Counted from the first letter of the stretch, positions 1-8,452 are shown. The stretch is DNA of 10,214 nucleotides from Ettlia oleoabundans (GCA_019693395.1 JAAMXP010000663.1:11113-21326), one strand, 5' to 3'. Numbers and translations are program-made. Notes: generated by a model not told the origin, from the sequence alone.

Positions 1-116
1 GGCGGCGCTTGTCACCGCGTAGCGTGTCTGGGGCGGTGGGGGTAGGGTAAGTGAATGTCGCAGGGAGGGGTGAGTAAGAGGCCGAGAGGGGGCGCGAGGG
101 GATGCGCGGTGTCGCT

Positions 117-1812
117 TCAACGGAAGCGCAGGTTTGCCCGCAAACCTGGCACGGGCGGCAGCTGCGGGGGAACGATGCCTGCCTGCGCTGCTGCGCCCGC
201 AGCGCCTGGGCGGTTGGACAGTGTCGGGCGCGGCGTCTTGGCAGCGAATGGCGGCAGGTGAGGACTGTCCATGAGGAACACGGGTGCCGGGTCGCCGCCA
301 CCTTGTGCCAGCTCAGCCAGCAGCCTATCGCGCTCGGCCGTCATGTGCTGCAAAGCCTCCCGGAGACGAACCACCTCGTCTTGCTCCTGCAGGGGCCAGA
401 CGGGCCGAGGAAAAGCAGACGGGCAGGCGAACACATCAGTGAGCCGGGAGCCAGAGAGCGCAGCGCTGAAAGTTGCTCACAGGCCAATACGGCTAGCCAT
501 CGCTGGGCTGATGGCGGCGTCTGCCTCAGCACCAGCGATAAATCATGCAGGGCCGTGCAAGCAACTCATAAATTAGGCAGACCGAGCATAGTTTCCCGGG
601 CCAGCCGACAGATTGTACGGCGGGCAGGCAGGCGGGCAGAAAGTGGGGGCAGGTAGGGTAACTGGTTCATTGGCTGGCTGGCTGGCTGATTGGCAAGTGA
701 GCAGCACCCACTTGGCAAAGGAGCAGCACCAACCTTGCGAAGCGCGGATTGGAGGCTCTGCACCTGCGCATGGGCCATCACAGCGTCTGCCTGCGCCGCA
801 AACAGGTCCTTGGCTGCCGCCTGGGCGGCGGCCATGCCCAGGCCGCCCACACTGAGCGGGCTGCCCGCACTGCTGCTGGCGCCGGCACCTGTGGTGCTGC
901 TGGGGGCCGCGGCTGCCAGGCCGCTGCCGCCCAGGTGGTGGCCCAGCAGGCTGCTGGCTGCCGAGATAGCGGGAGTGGAGGCAATGTCATCATCATCTCC
1001 TGCCTCCAGTTCAGGCTCCCGGCTGTAATCTACCGAGGCTGTGCGGCGCCGTGAGGGCCTGCAGTGGGGCGAGGGGCAGGGCAGCACAGGGTGAGGGGTT
1101 GGCAAGTTGGTGTGGGGTGGTTGGAATCGTGGGGGGAGACAAGGTGGGGGGAGACAGGGCGGAGGGTCGAACCCTATCCTGAACGTATAGGCTGGATTTA
1201 AGGTGGGTGGGGGCCCTGGCAACCAGCGTTCTGGCTCTTGACACCCCTAGCTGCCAGTTGCTGCCGAGTGCTGGGGAAGGGAGGCAAGAACGAGGGGCCC
1301 AAGTGCAAGCAAGGCGAGCGGTGCGCTCTTGGGCGACGGCGCCAGGTTGACTTGCACCAGCCCCCAAAAACTGGCACCCCGGCCTGTCGGAGCCCGATAC
1401 GCTACCACCCAAGCACGTAAACTCACTCGAAAGGGATTCTAACGGGGTCGCTGCCACCGCTGGAGGCCGCTCGGGGCGATGTGTTGGCGCTGCGCTGCTT
1501 GGCTGGGGCCGCCGGAACGTCTGCGGGCTGCGTTCCAAGCAAGTTACCGTGGCTCTTGCTTCGGACCATGGTTTTGCCGCGACCCAAACCCAGTTTGAGC
1601 TTGGGGAGACTGGGCAGCGCATGACGTAGCTGAGGGTGGCTAAGTTCCCGCTTCAAAGCGCTGCTCAGCGGGCTCTCCAGCCCCTCCTGCCGCTGGCGGC
1701 CGTCATTGCTGCTAGCTGGGCTGTCCCGCAGCACAGACGAGGGAGAGGCCGTCTCAAATCCCACGACTCGCTTCTTCCCCTGCCCCTGGGTTTTCAAAGG
1801 GGGGAGGTCCAT
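117..1812 (-). CDS. Unrecognised Ser/Ala-rich protein with C-terminal coiled coil (3 exons, maybe more)
   Basis: I do not recognise this gene. Three minus-strand exons join in frame: 1812-1427 (donor GTGAGT, phase 2), 1058-734 (acceptor CTGCAG, donor GTTGGT, phase 0) and 386-117 (acceptor CCCTGCAG), giving 326 residues from the ATG at 1812. Residues 1-200 are low complexity, rich in Ser, Pro, Ala and Arg, with basic Ser/Thr sites that look phosphorylatable (RSKSHGN near 84-90, RRRTAS near 132-137) and an acidic patch DDDD near 150. Residues about 205-265 form a heptad-like, charged helix (KDLFAAQADAVM, then EQDEVVRLREALQ, then AERDRLLAELAQ) that runs smoothly across the exon 2/3 junction, which supports the splice. 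The tail is Pro-rich. The 3' end is uncertain: exon 3 may stop at 117, or splice at 146 into an exon starting at 27. No in-frame stop lies just upstream of the start, so a 5' exon is possible. A scaffold or cytoskeletal role would be a guess. Confidence 0.6.
129..148. repeat. Perfect 9-bp inverted repeat over a candidate splice donor
   Basis: The arms CAGGTTTGC (129-137) and GCAAACCTG (140-148) are perfectly complementary, with a 2-bp centre. On the minus strand the first arm read is CAG|GTTTGC, a possible 5' splice site in the last observed exon of the coiled-coil gene. Confidence 0.8.
387..733 (-). other. Intron 2 of the coiled-coil gene
   Basis: This 347-nt intron is bounded on the minus strand by AAG|GTTGGT and CCCCTGCAG|GAG, both phase 0. 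It contains a TGGC tetranucleotide run (671-694) and a GGCA/GGCG-rich stretch around 620-640. No coding signal is seen in it on either strand. Confidence 0.6.
671..694. repeat. TGGC microsatellite
   Basis: Four exact TGGC units plus one interrupted unit (TGGC x4, TGAT, TGGC) lie inside intron 2 of the coiled-coil gene. Seen directly. Confidence 0.85.
1059..1426 (-). other. Intron 1 of the coiled-coil gene
   Basis: This 368-nt intron has a consensus GTGAGT donor (GT at 1426-1425) and a CTGCAG acceptor (AG at 1060-1059). It splits a Glu codon (GA|G). It contains a G-rich direct repeat, TGGGGGGAGACA at 1130-1141 and 1145-1156. No further gene is seen inside. Confidence 0.6.
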
Positions 1813-2488
1813 GTGGAGTGAATTGGGATGCCGTAGCGGCAGGATGCCGCCGCAAAGACGAACAAAATGTGGCGAAGGGGCCGCGTTTCACGCTCATGGA
1901 CCTGGGCGTCCAGCCTGCCAGGATCCCAGTGGGCAAGGATTATCATCGATGTTCTTCGTGCCGGCGACGATCTCGACAGGGCTTTTGCACTTGCATAATC
2001 ATTTTGGAGGCCACGGAGTTGCAAGCGGCGTGCGGGTTGGGGCAAGAGATGCCCAATCTGTCGTAGCTGCGCGTCAAAGGGAGCGGCTTGAGGCACCGAT
2101 CAGGGTGCAATGTAATACGGTGATGGTTTGCTCGAGGCGCGGCAGCCGTCCGTTGGGACACCTTGGGTGCTGGGTAGCATGTCAGTGAACAGGCACTCAA
2201 CCTGCACGCCGCCGCTCTCAACCACTCTCCTCGTCCCACTTAGTCACTCTGCGCAACTTCGAGAATAGTCTGCATTACTGTAAGCTTTCCAAGGCATACA
2301 AAGATAGCACATTGCACTTGGGTGGGCCAACACAACACAGACACCCGTTCTCTGCACCAAGGTGCGACCAAAGAGCAGCAATGGCCGACTCGCTCGGAAG
2401 GCTAGTAGCATTAGGCGGTACTGTCCCGCCCGAGGGTGGGAGCAGCCCGGGGAAGCAAGCAAATCTGACAACAGGGGTAGCAATGTGC
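1813..2488. other. Intergenic: 3' flank of ABCI11-like gene and 5' flank of coiled-coil gene
   Basis: About 676 bp separate the stop of the ABC ATPase gene from the start of the coiled-coil gene, both on the minus strand. The stretch must hold one 3' UTR and one promoter. I find no minus-strand TGTAA (TTACA on the given strand) in it, so the poly(A) site of the ATPase gene cannot be placed. Two TGTAA words on the plus strand (2111-2115, 2279-2283) have no plausible plus-strand gene before them. Open frames here have no recognisable protein and look like chance. Confidence 0.5.
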
Positions 2489-4179
2489 TCATAGCATGGG
2501 CAGCGCAGCCACATCTGCTGCCTCCAGCCGTCCACCAGGCCGCATCTCCCACGCTGCATCCACCAATGGGGCCAGCTCCCGAAGGTCATGCGAGACCACC
2601 AGCATCGTGCATTCTTTCTTCAACGCCCCCAGAAGCTGGATGAGCTCGCCGCGCGTGCGCCAGTCCAACCCCGCCAGCGGTTCATCCAGCAGCAGCAGGC
2701 GCGGCCGCCGCACAAGCTGCACTGCCAGAGCCACCCGCCTGCAGGGGCAGCACCAAGCAAGGACACAAGAAGGGTCGCATGGTGAAAACTTCTAAAAAAA
2801 CGCAGCAATGCATACCAAGAGCCTCACGCCATATGCATCAAACAGAGGTGTGTTGACCAAAGGCCCCTCCTTTGCAATCAACTGTCAAAAACTAGCATTG
2901 CCTTTCTGCGTGGCACGCGCCACGCATCCGTCCCGCCCTGTTCAGCCCATCAGCCCTCTGCCGGCTCACCGTTTGTAGCCGTCGCTTAGGTGGGCCAGGG
3001 GCGAATCCAGAGGCAGCCCCTGCAGGCCCACCGCCGCAAGCACCTCATGTGTGCGCAGGGTGAGCGCCTGCCGCTCAGCAAACGCCTCTGGCGCGATGGG
3101 CCACCCCACCACAAGCTCGGCTGAGATTGTCTTGCCAATGAAATGGCGCTCCGGGAACTGAAACACTAGCCCGGCCACAGCCATGCGCTCCTGAGAGCTC
3201 AGGCCGCTGTCAGCAGGACGCCGTACAGTTTGCCTGAAGACAAAGGGCAGCCCTTCCTTCTCAGCAGGAGAAGCGCCGGCTGGCGCTGCGGCGGTGCTAG
3301 GCTGCTCCGGCCGGGGTCCAGAGAAGCTGATGCTTCCGGCGCCCTGCTGTGCGAGTCCCGCTACCAGCTGCAGAAGCGTGGTCTTTCCGGCGCCGGAGCG
3401 GCCATACACAAGGCCCAGCTGGTTTGGGGGCAGCGTCATGCTGACGTCCGACAGAAGCGGGGTGGGGGCGCCTGCAGGCGGCAGCTAGGGCCAAGGGGAC
3501 CAGTCAGCCAGCAGATACTCAGGGTGCAGCTTGCAGCAGGGTGGCGAAACGTATGGCGCTGTCACAGTCCAGAACTTCAAAGCCTGGTTGAACGTGGCAG
3601 CTGCGCCGCTCACTTATGTACAGACGTACTGCTGATAATAATGGTTGGCGTACAACGCCGTGAGTGGTTGTTGATAGACAAGCAGCCAGCCGCGAGGCAG
3701 GCAGGGACAGCAGGGCCGCCCCCACCTGGCGGTTGGTAGCTGAGCGCCTCCACATGTAGGTGTGCCCCCGCCGCCTGCCCTGCCTGCTGCTGCTGCATCT
3801 GTAGCAATGACTGCAAAATGTTGCCCATTACATCTGCCAAAGTCTCCTGCTGCTGTGGTCCTGTGCCGTCTGTGCCAGCTGCAGCTGCGGGAATAACAGG
3901 GGCGCTTCTGGCAGTGGGCGGAGCAAGCCAGCGCTGCCGCAACGCGTGCCGCCGCACGATAGTGGGATGCACTGATTCCTGTCGTTGCCTGCGGCTGTCG
4001 GTGCCATCACGAGATTCTTGTGCACACCAGTACTGCCGCCAGCGGCAGAAGCGAGCCACGTTGGCAGCAGACGCAGCGGTGCTGCTGTGCGGCTGGTGGC
4101 GGGACTGGCGCCACCGCAGGGTGCTGCTCGCCGCTGCGCCTTCCGCTTTACATGAGATCTGCAAACTCTGCGAGGTCAT
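2489..4179 (-). CDS. ABCI11: Plastid-type ABC transporter ATPase, ABCI11/NAP14 family (3 exons)
   Basis: This is a soluble nucleotide-binding subunit of the plant ABCI group, bacterial-type and single-domain. Arabidopsis ABCI11 (NAP14) is plastid-targeted and linked to transition-metal homeostasis; the substrate here is inferred only from that. Exons are 4179-3726, 3471-2970 and 2738-2489, with junctions in phase 1 and phase 2, giving 401 residues. Seen: the N-terminal strand motif ALSYQPPG ending at residue 152, rebuilt exactly by the first splice; Walker A GRSGAGKTT (175-183); Q-loop FQFPERHF with Gln 256; signature LSDGYKRR (313-320), rebuilt by the second splice and with Asp for the usual second Gly; Walker B LLLLDEP (333-339); D-loop LAGLDW; switch His 369 in VVSHD. 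Residues 1-145 are Ser/Arg/Ala-rich and transit-peptide-like, then Gln-rich. A low-complexity insert of about 40 residues lies between Walker A and the Q-loop. The start is the least certain part: 4179 is the last ATG that leaves a plausible presequence. Confidence 0.9.
4148..4152 (-). terminator. TGTAA poly(A) signal containing the stop codon
   Basis: On the minus strand the last codons read CTC ATG TAA. TGTAA, the usual green-algal polyadenylation word, therefore includes the stop codon. If it is used, the 3' UTR would be only tens of nucleotides long and would end inside the first exon of the ABC ATPase gene. Confidence 0.4.
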
Positions 4180-4714
4180 CGTAATTGTCCTCGTCCTCTT
4201 GTGGGTGCTGCTGCTGCTGCTGCTCTGCCTGCTGCTTGCGTGGCCGTGGCTTGAAGCCTTGCTTGGCAAGCAGCTGCAGCAGGGGTGGGCGGGGACCATG
4301 CATGGACCACTCTGGTTGTGACAGCTGCTGAAGATGGTGCCTGGGTAGATTGGCCTGCTCCGCCCAATGCAGATCCCCCGAAACAGCTGACACCCAGGCA
4401 GCAGCAGTGGAGCCAAGGGCAGTCACATGTGTCTCAGCGGCGGCGCCCCGCACATGCCACTGCATGGCGCTCACCTCGGCTACCAGGTCCTGCGCTTTGC
4501 CTCCCGCCGTAGTGGTTTTGGCGAAGTACTTCAAGTTGGAAGCCAAAACCTGCTGCTGCTTCTCTGCCGCTGTGCCCTCTTCCTGTTTGCGCTTGCCGCG
4601 CCTGCCTTGTTTTTTGCTTCGTTTTCCCTCGCCACTGCGCTGCTGTTCCTGATGTTTATCAATGGTGCGGCGCAAGACAGAGCTGAGCTGCTGGCGAACC
4701 AGCTTGGTGGACAT
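4148..4714 (-). CDS. Unrecognised small basic protein with acidic C-terminus (188 aa)
   Basis: I do not recognise this family. A single exon runs from ATG 4714 to TAA at 4148-4150. The frame stays open upstream to 4762, but that first codon is TTG, so 4714 is the first ATG. Layout: residues 1-25 form a charged, probably helical start (STKLVRQQLSSVLRRTIDK); residues 30-45 hold a dense Lys/Arg cluster resembling a nuclear or nucleolar signal (KRSKKQGRRGKRK); 58-66 is ASNLKYFAK; the middle is Ala-rich with scattered His and Trp; 151-160 is basic (KQGFKPRPRK); then five Gln in CAG codons (165-169) and an acidic tail (EDEDNYDDLAEFADLM). Basic-then-acidic layout is common in nucleolar and ribosome-biogenesis factors, but that is only inference. 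It is divergent from the transporter gene (244 bp between starts), and its 3' end overlaps the start of the ABC ATPase gene. Confidence 0.6.
   Translation of the reverse strand: MSTKLVRQQLSSVLRRTIDKHQEQQRSGEGKRSKKQGRRGKRKQEEGTAAEKQQQVLASNLKYFAKTTTAGGKAQDLVAEVSAMQWHVRGAAAETHVTALGSTAAAWVSAVSGDLHWAEQANLPRHHLQQLSQPEWSMHGPRPPLLQLLAKQGFKPRPRKQQAEQQQQQHPQEDEDNYDDLAEFADLM
4206..4224. repeat. CTG/CAG trinucleotide run
   Basis: About six CTG units on the plus strand, CAG on the minus strand, encode the Gln run (residues 165-169) of the small basic protein. Seen directly. Confidence 0.85.
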
Positions 4715-4958
4715 TCTATCCTGCCTTAGGTCGCTGTTATTTTTGCGTTTGTGGCAATGCAACCGCGATGTTCAAGAATAACCCCGTCATCGGACAGCTG
4801 CTGTATTGTGGAGCAGTACACAACTCCCGTCTCAAGTGTTGGAGCAAACAAGAGCATCAACCGATCGGCCGCCACTCGACGCGCCGACCTTTGTCCCTCA
4901 CGAACACTTCAGGCTGGAGAGCCAAGCAGACAACACGGGGCCGCCACGCCAGAGCCAG
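4715..4958. promoter_or_regulatory. Putative bidirectional promoter region
   Basis: Only 244 bp separate the start codons of the minus-strand small basic protein gene and the plus-strand transporter gene. Both 5' UTRs and both promoters must fit here, unless transcripts start inside the neighbour. No convincing TATA box is seen. A palindrome CCGATCGG lies at 4861-4868. Inferred from gene layout. Confidence 0.5.
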
Positions 4959-7928
4959 ATGAGCGTCTTGGCGCTGTGGGACACTGCTTTTAGCAGAATC
5001 AGGGCGAATGAGAGGCTCCATCTGCTATGGTGCTGCGGCGGAGTCATTGGCTGCCTGGTGGCCTACGGAATCCTGCAGGCGAGCCTGCCTCTTGAAATTG
5101 CGGCCAGCTTTGTTGAAGCCCGGTCTGTCTCCACGGTCCTGGTGTTACTAAGAAGAGGAGCCGGCAGCGAACTGGAGCCACGGGCACTGCGCGTTTTGCC
5201 TGGTTGCCAACCGACGCCCGCCTGTGGCCCACATGCCCTTTCGTCCCTGTGGGCCCTCTGAGCCTGGGCCTTGCTACCCTGCGCTGCCCCCTGCTGCAGG
5301 AGCACATCATGCAGGGCAGCTTTGATGGCGAGACCTTTACCTTCTCGCTGTTCCTGGTGCTCTGCAACCGCCTGACCACGATGTTGGTGGCGCTCAGCAT
5401 GCTGCTGGTGCGCCGCTGCCCCGCGAGCTTGCCGCCGCTTCCCGCTTGCTTTTCTCGCCATCTACAGCTTGTAACAACTACCAATCTATCTGCGCCTGCA
5501 CGGCTTGCCTGCACTAAGCTCTCGAGAGGCCAATTCGCCCCGACGCTATGTCTGCTGTGACGGACCCTCCTTGCCTTGCTCTTCTGTCCCTCCCGCCCGT
5601 CTTGTACTGCAGCTCTACGGCCAGGACCTGCGCCCCGCTGCTCCAGCCTACAACTACGCCGCGGTTTCCGTGTCAAACGTGGTGGCCACGTTTTGCCAAT
5701 ACGAAGCCCTCAAGCACGTCTCCTTCCCTATGCAGGTGGGGGCAGGTTCTTATGCTGCTGCCCGCTGTTGAGTGAGATGGGTGGGTGCCTGTGGGTGCTG
5801 GTTGTTACATAAATGGCATTCATAAGCTTCTTGCCTTGGCCAAAGCCGCCCAGGCATGCACCTGACTTCTAGCTCTCATCCCCAAGCCGTAATTGCTGTC
5901 AGGTGCAATTGGACCTAACAAACAAAAACAAAACTGAAGCGGGAACGCCCAACCCTCCAACGAGTTGTCTTCCCCCAACCGCAGACGCTGGGCAAGTGCG
6001 CCAAGATGATCCCGGTCATGATTTGGGGCACCATCATCATGCGCAAGAAATACGGTCCCAAGGATTACCTCAACGCCCTCCTCATCACGCTGGGCTGCAC
6101 CCTATTCCTCATGACCGGTTCCGTCAAGAGCAAGCATGCGGGTGCTGACAGCAGCTTGTTTGGGCTGGCGCTCATGCTTGGGTACCTGGGTTTCGACGGC
6201 TTCACCTCCACCTTCCAGGACAAGCTTTTCAAGGTGGGTAGGCAGAACACAAGGCAGAGGTTGGGGAGGGGTCCGCAGAGGTGTGGCTCTGCGGCTGCTG
6301 TTCTGCTGTTTTGCACGGAGGGCTGCACTTGGCAGCAGTAGCTGTGGCTACCATGCAATCGGCACCACCTTGGTTGCTGGCAAACATGTGCGTGGTCCCT
6401 GGATCTCAACCGTTGTGGTGTTGCGGTGCCTGGTGGTAGCAGGTGTGCGCTGGGTTGTGGTTTGTCAAGCGTTGTGGTGCCGCTGCTGCTGCCTGATACC
6501 GCTGCAGGGTTACCAACTGCCGCTGCTGCTGCCTGATACTGTTGCAGGGTTACCAACTGCCGCTGCTGCTGCCTGGTACTGCTGCAGGGTTACCAGATGA
6601 CGATCTACAACCAGATCCTGTTTGTCACCTCCTTCTCCGCCTCCTTCTCCCTGCTGGGCCTTATTTCTGCCGGTCAGCTCATGCCCGCAATCAGGTGGGT
6701 CGGAGCGGGTGGTCGCAGGCTGTTTGAGAGCGTGGTGATGGCGGGTGCGTGATGCAGGGCAGGGCGGTAAGTGAGAGACAGCTGTTTACCGGCAGAAAGG
6801 GCTGAAGATCCATATGTGTGTGGAGGTGCTTGTCGGAAGAAGACAGGATTCATGCAGCCCATCCCCGCTGCATGCATTCCTGCTTCTGGCCGCCTGCCTG
6901 TCTCCACCCACTGCTCCCTCTGCTCCTCGTCCGCGTGGCTAGCCCATTCTGCTGCTTCACCCTAGCCCATTCTGCTGCATCACGCTTTCACGGTCTGTGG
7001 CTTCGATTTGCCGCTCCACCCTTACATATTTTGCTGCTTTGCCCTTCCTGTCTCTCCATACCTTCCTTGCAGCTTCATCCAACGCCACCCCGAGGCCCTC
7101 GCCTCCATCATGGCCCTCTCAGGCGCAGCCACCATCGGCCAGCTGTTCATCAGCCACACCATCAAGACCTTTGGTGGGTGGCACCTACCGCTGGTTGCCG
7201 CTCGTGGCTGGCTGCTGGCGGTGTGCGCATGTTGCAGCAGCAGGCCTGTTGTGGCAATGGTGTGTGGTGTGGGTGCTGTGCAGGGCACAGCCAAATGTGC
7301 ATGTGGCTGACAGCATTGCAAACACAGCCCCAACCTTTTTATTGCCCATCCTTTAGGTGTCCTGCCACCCTTATGCATGCCCTGCCCTTTACCTGTCATG
7401 AGTGCATGGCCACCGCACTCGCCCCATTCTTGCTTTCTTCCATCATTTGGCTGCGTGCAGGCGCCCTGCTGTTTGCCACCGTCATGACCACCCGCCAGTT
7501 CATCTCCATCCTGCTCTCATGCATCCTCTTTGCCCACCCACTCTCCGGCGGGCAGTGGATCGGCACAGTCATGGTCTTTGGTGAGCAGGGCAGCACACCT
7601 GCCTGGGCGCCTGGTTGTGGCGCCCTGCCTGTCTGTGAGGCTTGTGCTGGGCGTGATTTAGGAGGGCCACCAATAAACATCTGGTCTCTGCCGTGGAAGT
7701 GTCCTCTTGCCCTGCTCTTGTCCCCGACCAAGCACCAACACACCCGTCCTTGTCCCTGCAGGTGCGCTGTACTACAAGAGCCTCAGCAAGGGCCCAGCCA
7801 AGCCCAAGGGTCCTGATGCCCCAAACGGGGAGGCAGCAGCTGACGATGAGAAGCTCCCTCTGGTGCACGCAACTGTGGGTGCACCGGAGCAGGCTGCTGC
7901 CGTAGCAACGGAGCAAACGCTCAAGTGA
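4959..7928 (+). CDS. UTR5: Nucleotide-sugar/PAPS-type transporter, UTR5/SLC35B (UAA) family (8 exons)
   Basis: A multi-pass endomembrane antiporter of the drug/metabolite superfamily, expected to move UDP-galactose/UDP-glucose (plant UTR5 annotation) or PAPS (related animal SLC35B) into the Golgi or ER. The substrate cannot be read from sequence. Exons: 4959-5078, 5300-5407, 5613-5735, 5985-6233, 6588-6694, 7073-7173, 7461-7580, 7762-7928; 364 residues, near the plant length plus a longer tail. All junction phases agree, and joined sequence aligns without gaps to remembered plant UTR5. Seen: [11 protein letters not shown] (57-67), [29 protein letters not shown] spanning the exon 3/4 junction at residue 117, [20 protein letters not shown] crossing into exon 5 (183-202), TVMTTRQF (276-283), and [17 protein letters not shown] before the last helix. 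The hydrophilic C-tail (about 315-364) is Ala/Glu/Pro-rich and lacks a C-terminal KKxx signal. The first ATG of the frame is 4959; upstream in-frame codons lack ATG. Intron 1 begins with GC. Confidence 0.93.
5079..5299 (+). other. GC-AG intron 1 of the transporter gene
   Basis: The first exon ends GGAATCCTGCAG (residues GILQ), followed by GCGAGC. The next exon starts after CTGCTGCAG with GAGCACATC (EHI). The join [10 protein letters not shown] matches the plant family in phase 0 with no gap. No GT near the boundary gives the same protein. Confidence 0.75.
6234..6587 (+). other. Intron 4 of the transporter gene
   Basis: This 354-nt intron runs from AAG|GTGGGT to CTGCAG|GGTTACCAG. Its interior (about 6400-6480) is GT-rich, and its last part consists of the 40-bp tandem repeat described separately. 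No other gene is seen. Confidence 0.85.
6481..6600 (+). repeat. Three tandem 40-bp repeats carrying duplicated splice acceptors
   Basis: Units at 6481-6520, 6521-6560 and 6561-6600 are nearly identical. Each contains a CTG-rich pyrimidine-biased stretch, then TGCAG and GGTTACCA. The third unit holds the true 3' splice site (AG at 6586-6587) and the first 13 bases of exon 5. The first two offer the same acceptor at AG 6506-6507 and 6546-6547. Confidence 0.95.
6695..7072 (+). other. Intron 5 of the transporter gene
   Basis: This 378-nt intron splits a Ser codon (AG|C). Its 3' half is pyrimidine-rich and includes a 23-bp-period duplication of TAGCCCATTCTGCTG (6940 and 6963). The acceptor is CCTTGCAG. 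Nothing else coding is seen. Confidence 0.8.
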
Positions 7929-8228
7929 AGTGAAGAAAGCGTCGAAAGTTTCAGGAAATGAGCCAAGCCCAGCCGTGCCATTACCACCTGAAAAGGGAGC
8001 TGTTGCTTGGAACTTGGCGCAACAGATTGCATCAATTGCCGGGTGTTAGACAATCTGGCCCAGGTCAGAAACGTGAGCTGTTAAAGATCAACGAACGAAT
8101 AGCTGTTGCAGCGACCTCTCTAGCCCAACCAAGCAGGCCTGGCATGGAGGGCTGCCGATGCGGCCCAAACCATCCCTTGGTTGACAAGCAGTTGGGATTT
8201 TGTTCCCTGCCAATCCGATTTGGTGCTG

Positions 8229-8233
8229 TGTAA
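8229..8233 (+). terminator. Probable TGTAA poly(A) signal of the transporter gene
   Basis: TGTAA occurs about 300 nt after the transporter stop codon (7926-7928) and is the first such word downstream on the plus strand. Cleavage would be expected roughly 10-20 nt further. Based on known green-algal usage. Confidence 0.55.
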
Positions 8234-8452
8234 GCATCTACCAACCATGTACGGGGCAGCGTGAGTCAGATAAGGTAGATCACCAGCCTCCAGGGATGGG
8301 CTAAAGGGTGCGGACCAGGGCTTACCATAAGCCGCCCGGCCCACCGAACTGTTTTGTCTTCGCTGTCTCGCCTGCTTTCAAGCAAGCAATTCATATCTCA
8401 ACGCATGCAGCTGAAGCAAGTTTGCAGAGCAGGTGCCCGCCAGCTGTATGAC

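Noticed and set aside
1706..2188. 160-codon plus-strand ORF with TGTAA words downstream (2111, 2279)
   Set aside because: No recognisable protein features. It overlaps exon 1 of the coiled-coil gene on the other strand and is probably a GC-rich shadow frame.
1943..2589. Several ORFs of about 100 codons between the ATPase and coiled-coil genes
   Set aside because: Cys/His/Arg-rich random-looking translations with no family motif and no splice partners found.
3519..3755. Minus-strand ORF resembling a transit peptide followed by FEVLDCDSAI, which could splice in phase to the ATPase exon at 3471
   Set aside because: It needs a poor donor (GTTTCG). The alternative exon ending at 3726 uses a good donor (CCAG|GTGGGG), also in phase, and rebuilds the family motif SYQPPG just before TPLLSDVS.
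3610..4416. 268-codon minus-strand ORF as one uninterrupted protein
   Set aside because: Only 4179-3726 fits as coding. The 5' part overlaps the small basic protein in another frame, and the 3' part past 3726 is intron.
6481..6600. Short direct repeats considered as a CRISPR-like array
   Set aside because: The units are contiguous with no unique spacers, sit at a splice junction, and the host is a eukaryote.
6818..7816. 332-codon plus-strand open frame
   Set aside because: It crosses three introns of the transporter and is in the wrong frame for its exons; its product is low-complexity His/Pro/Cys-rich translation.
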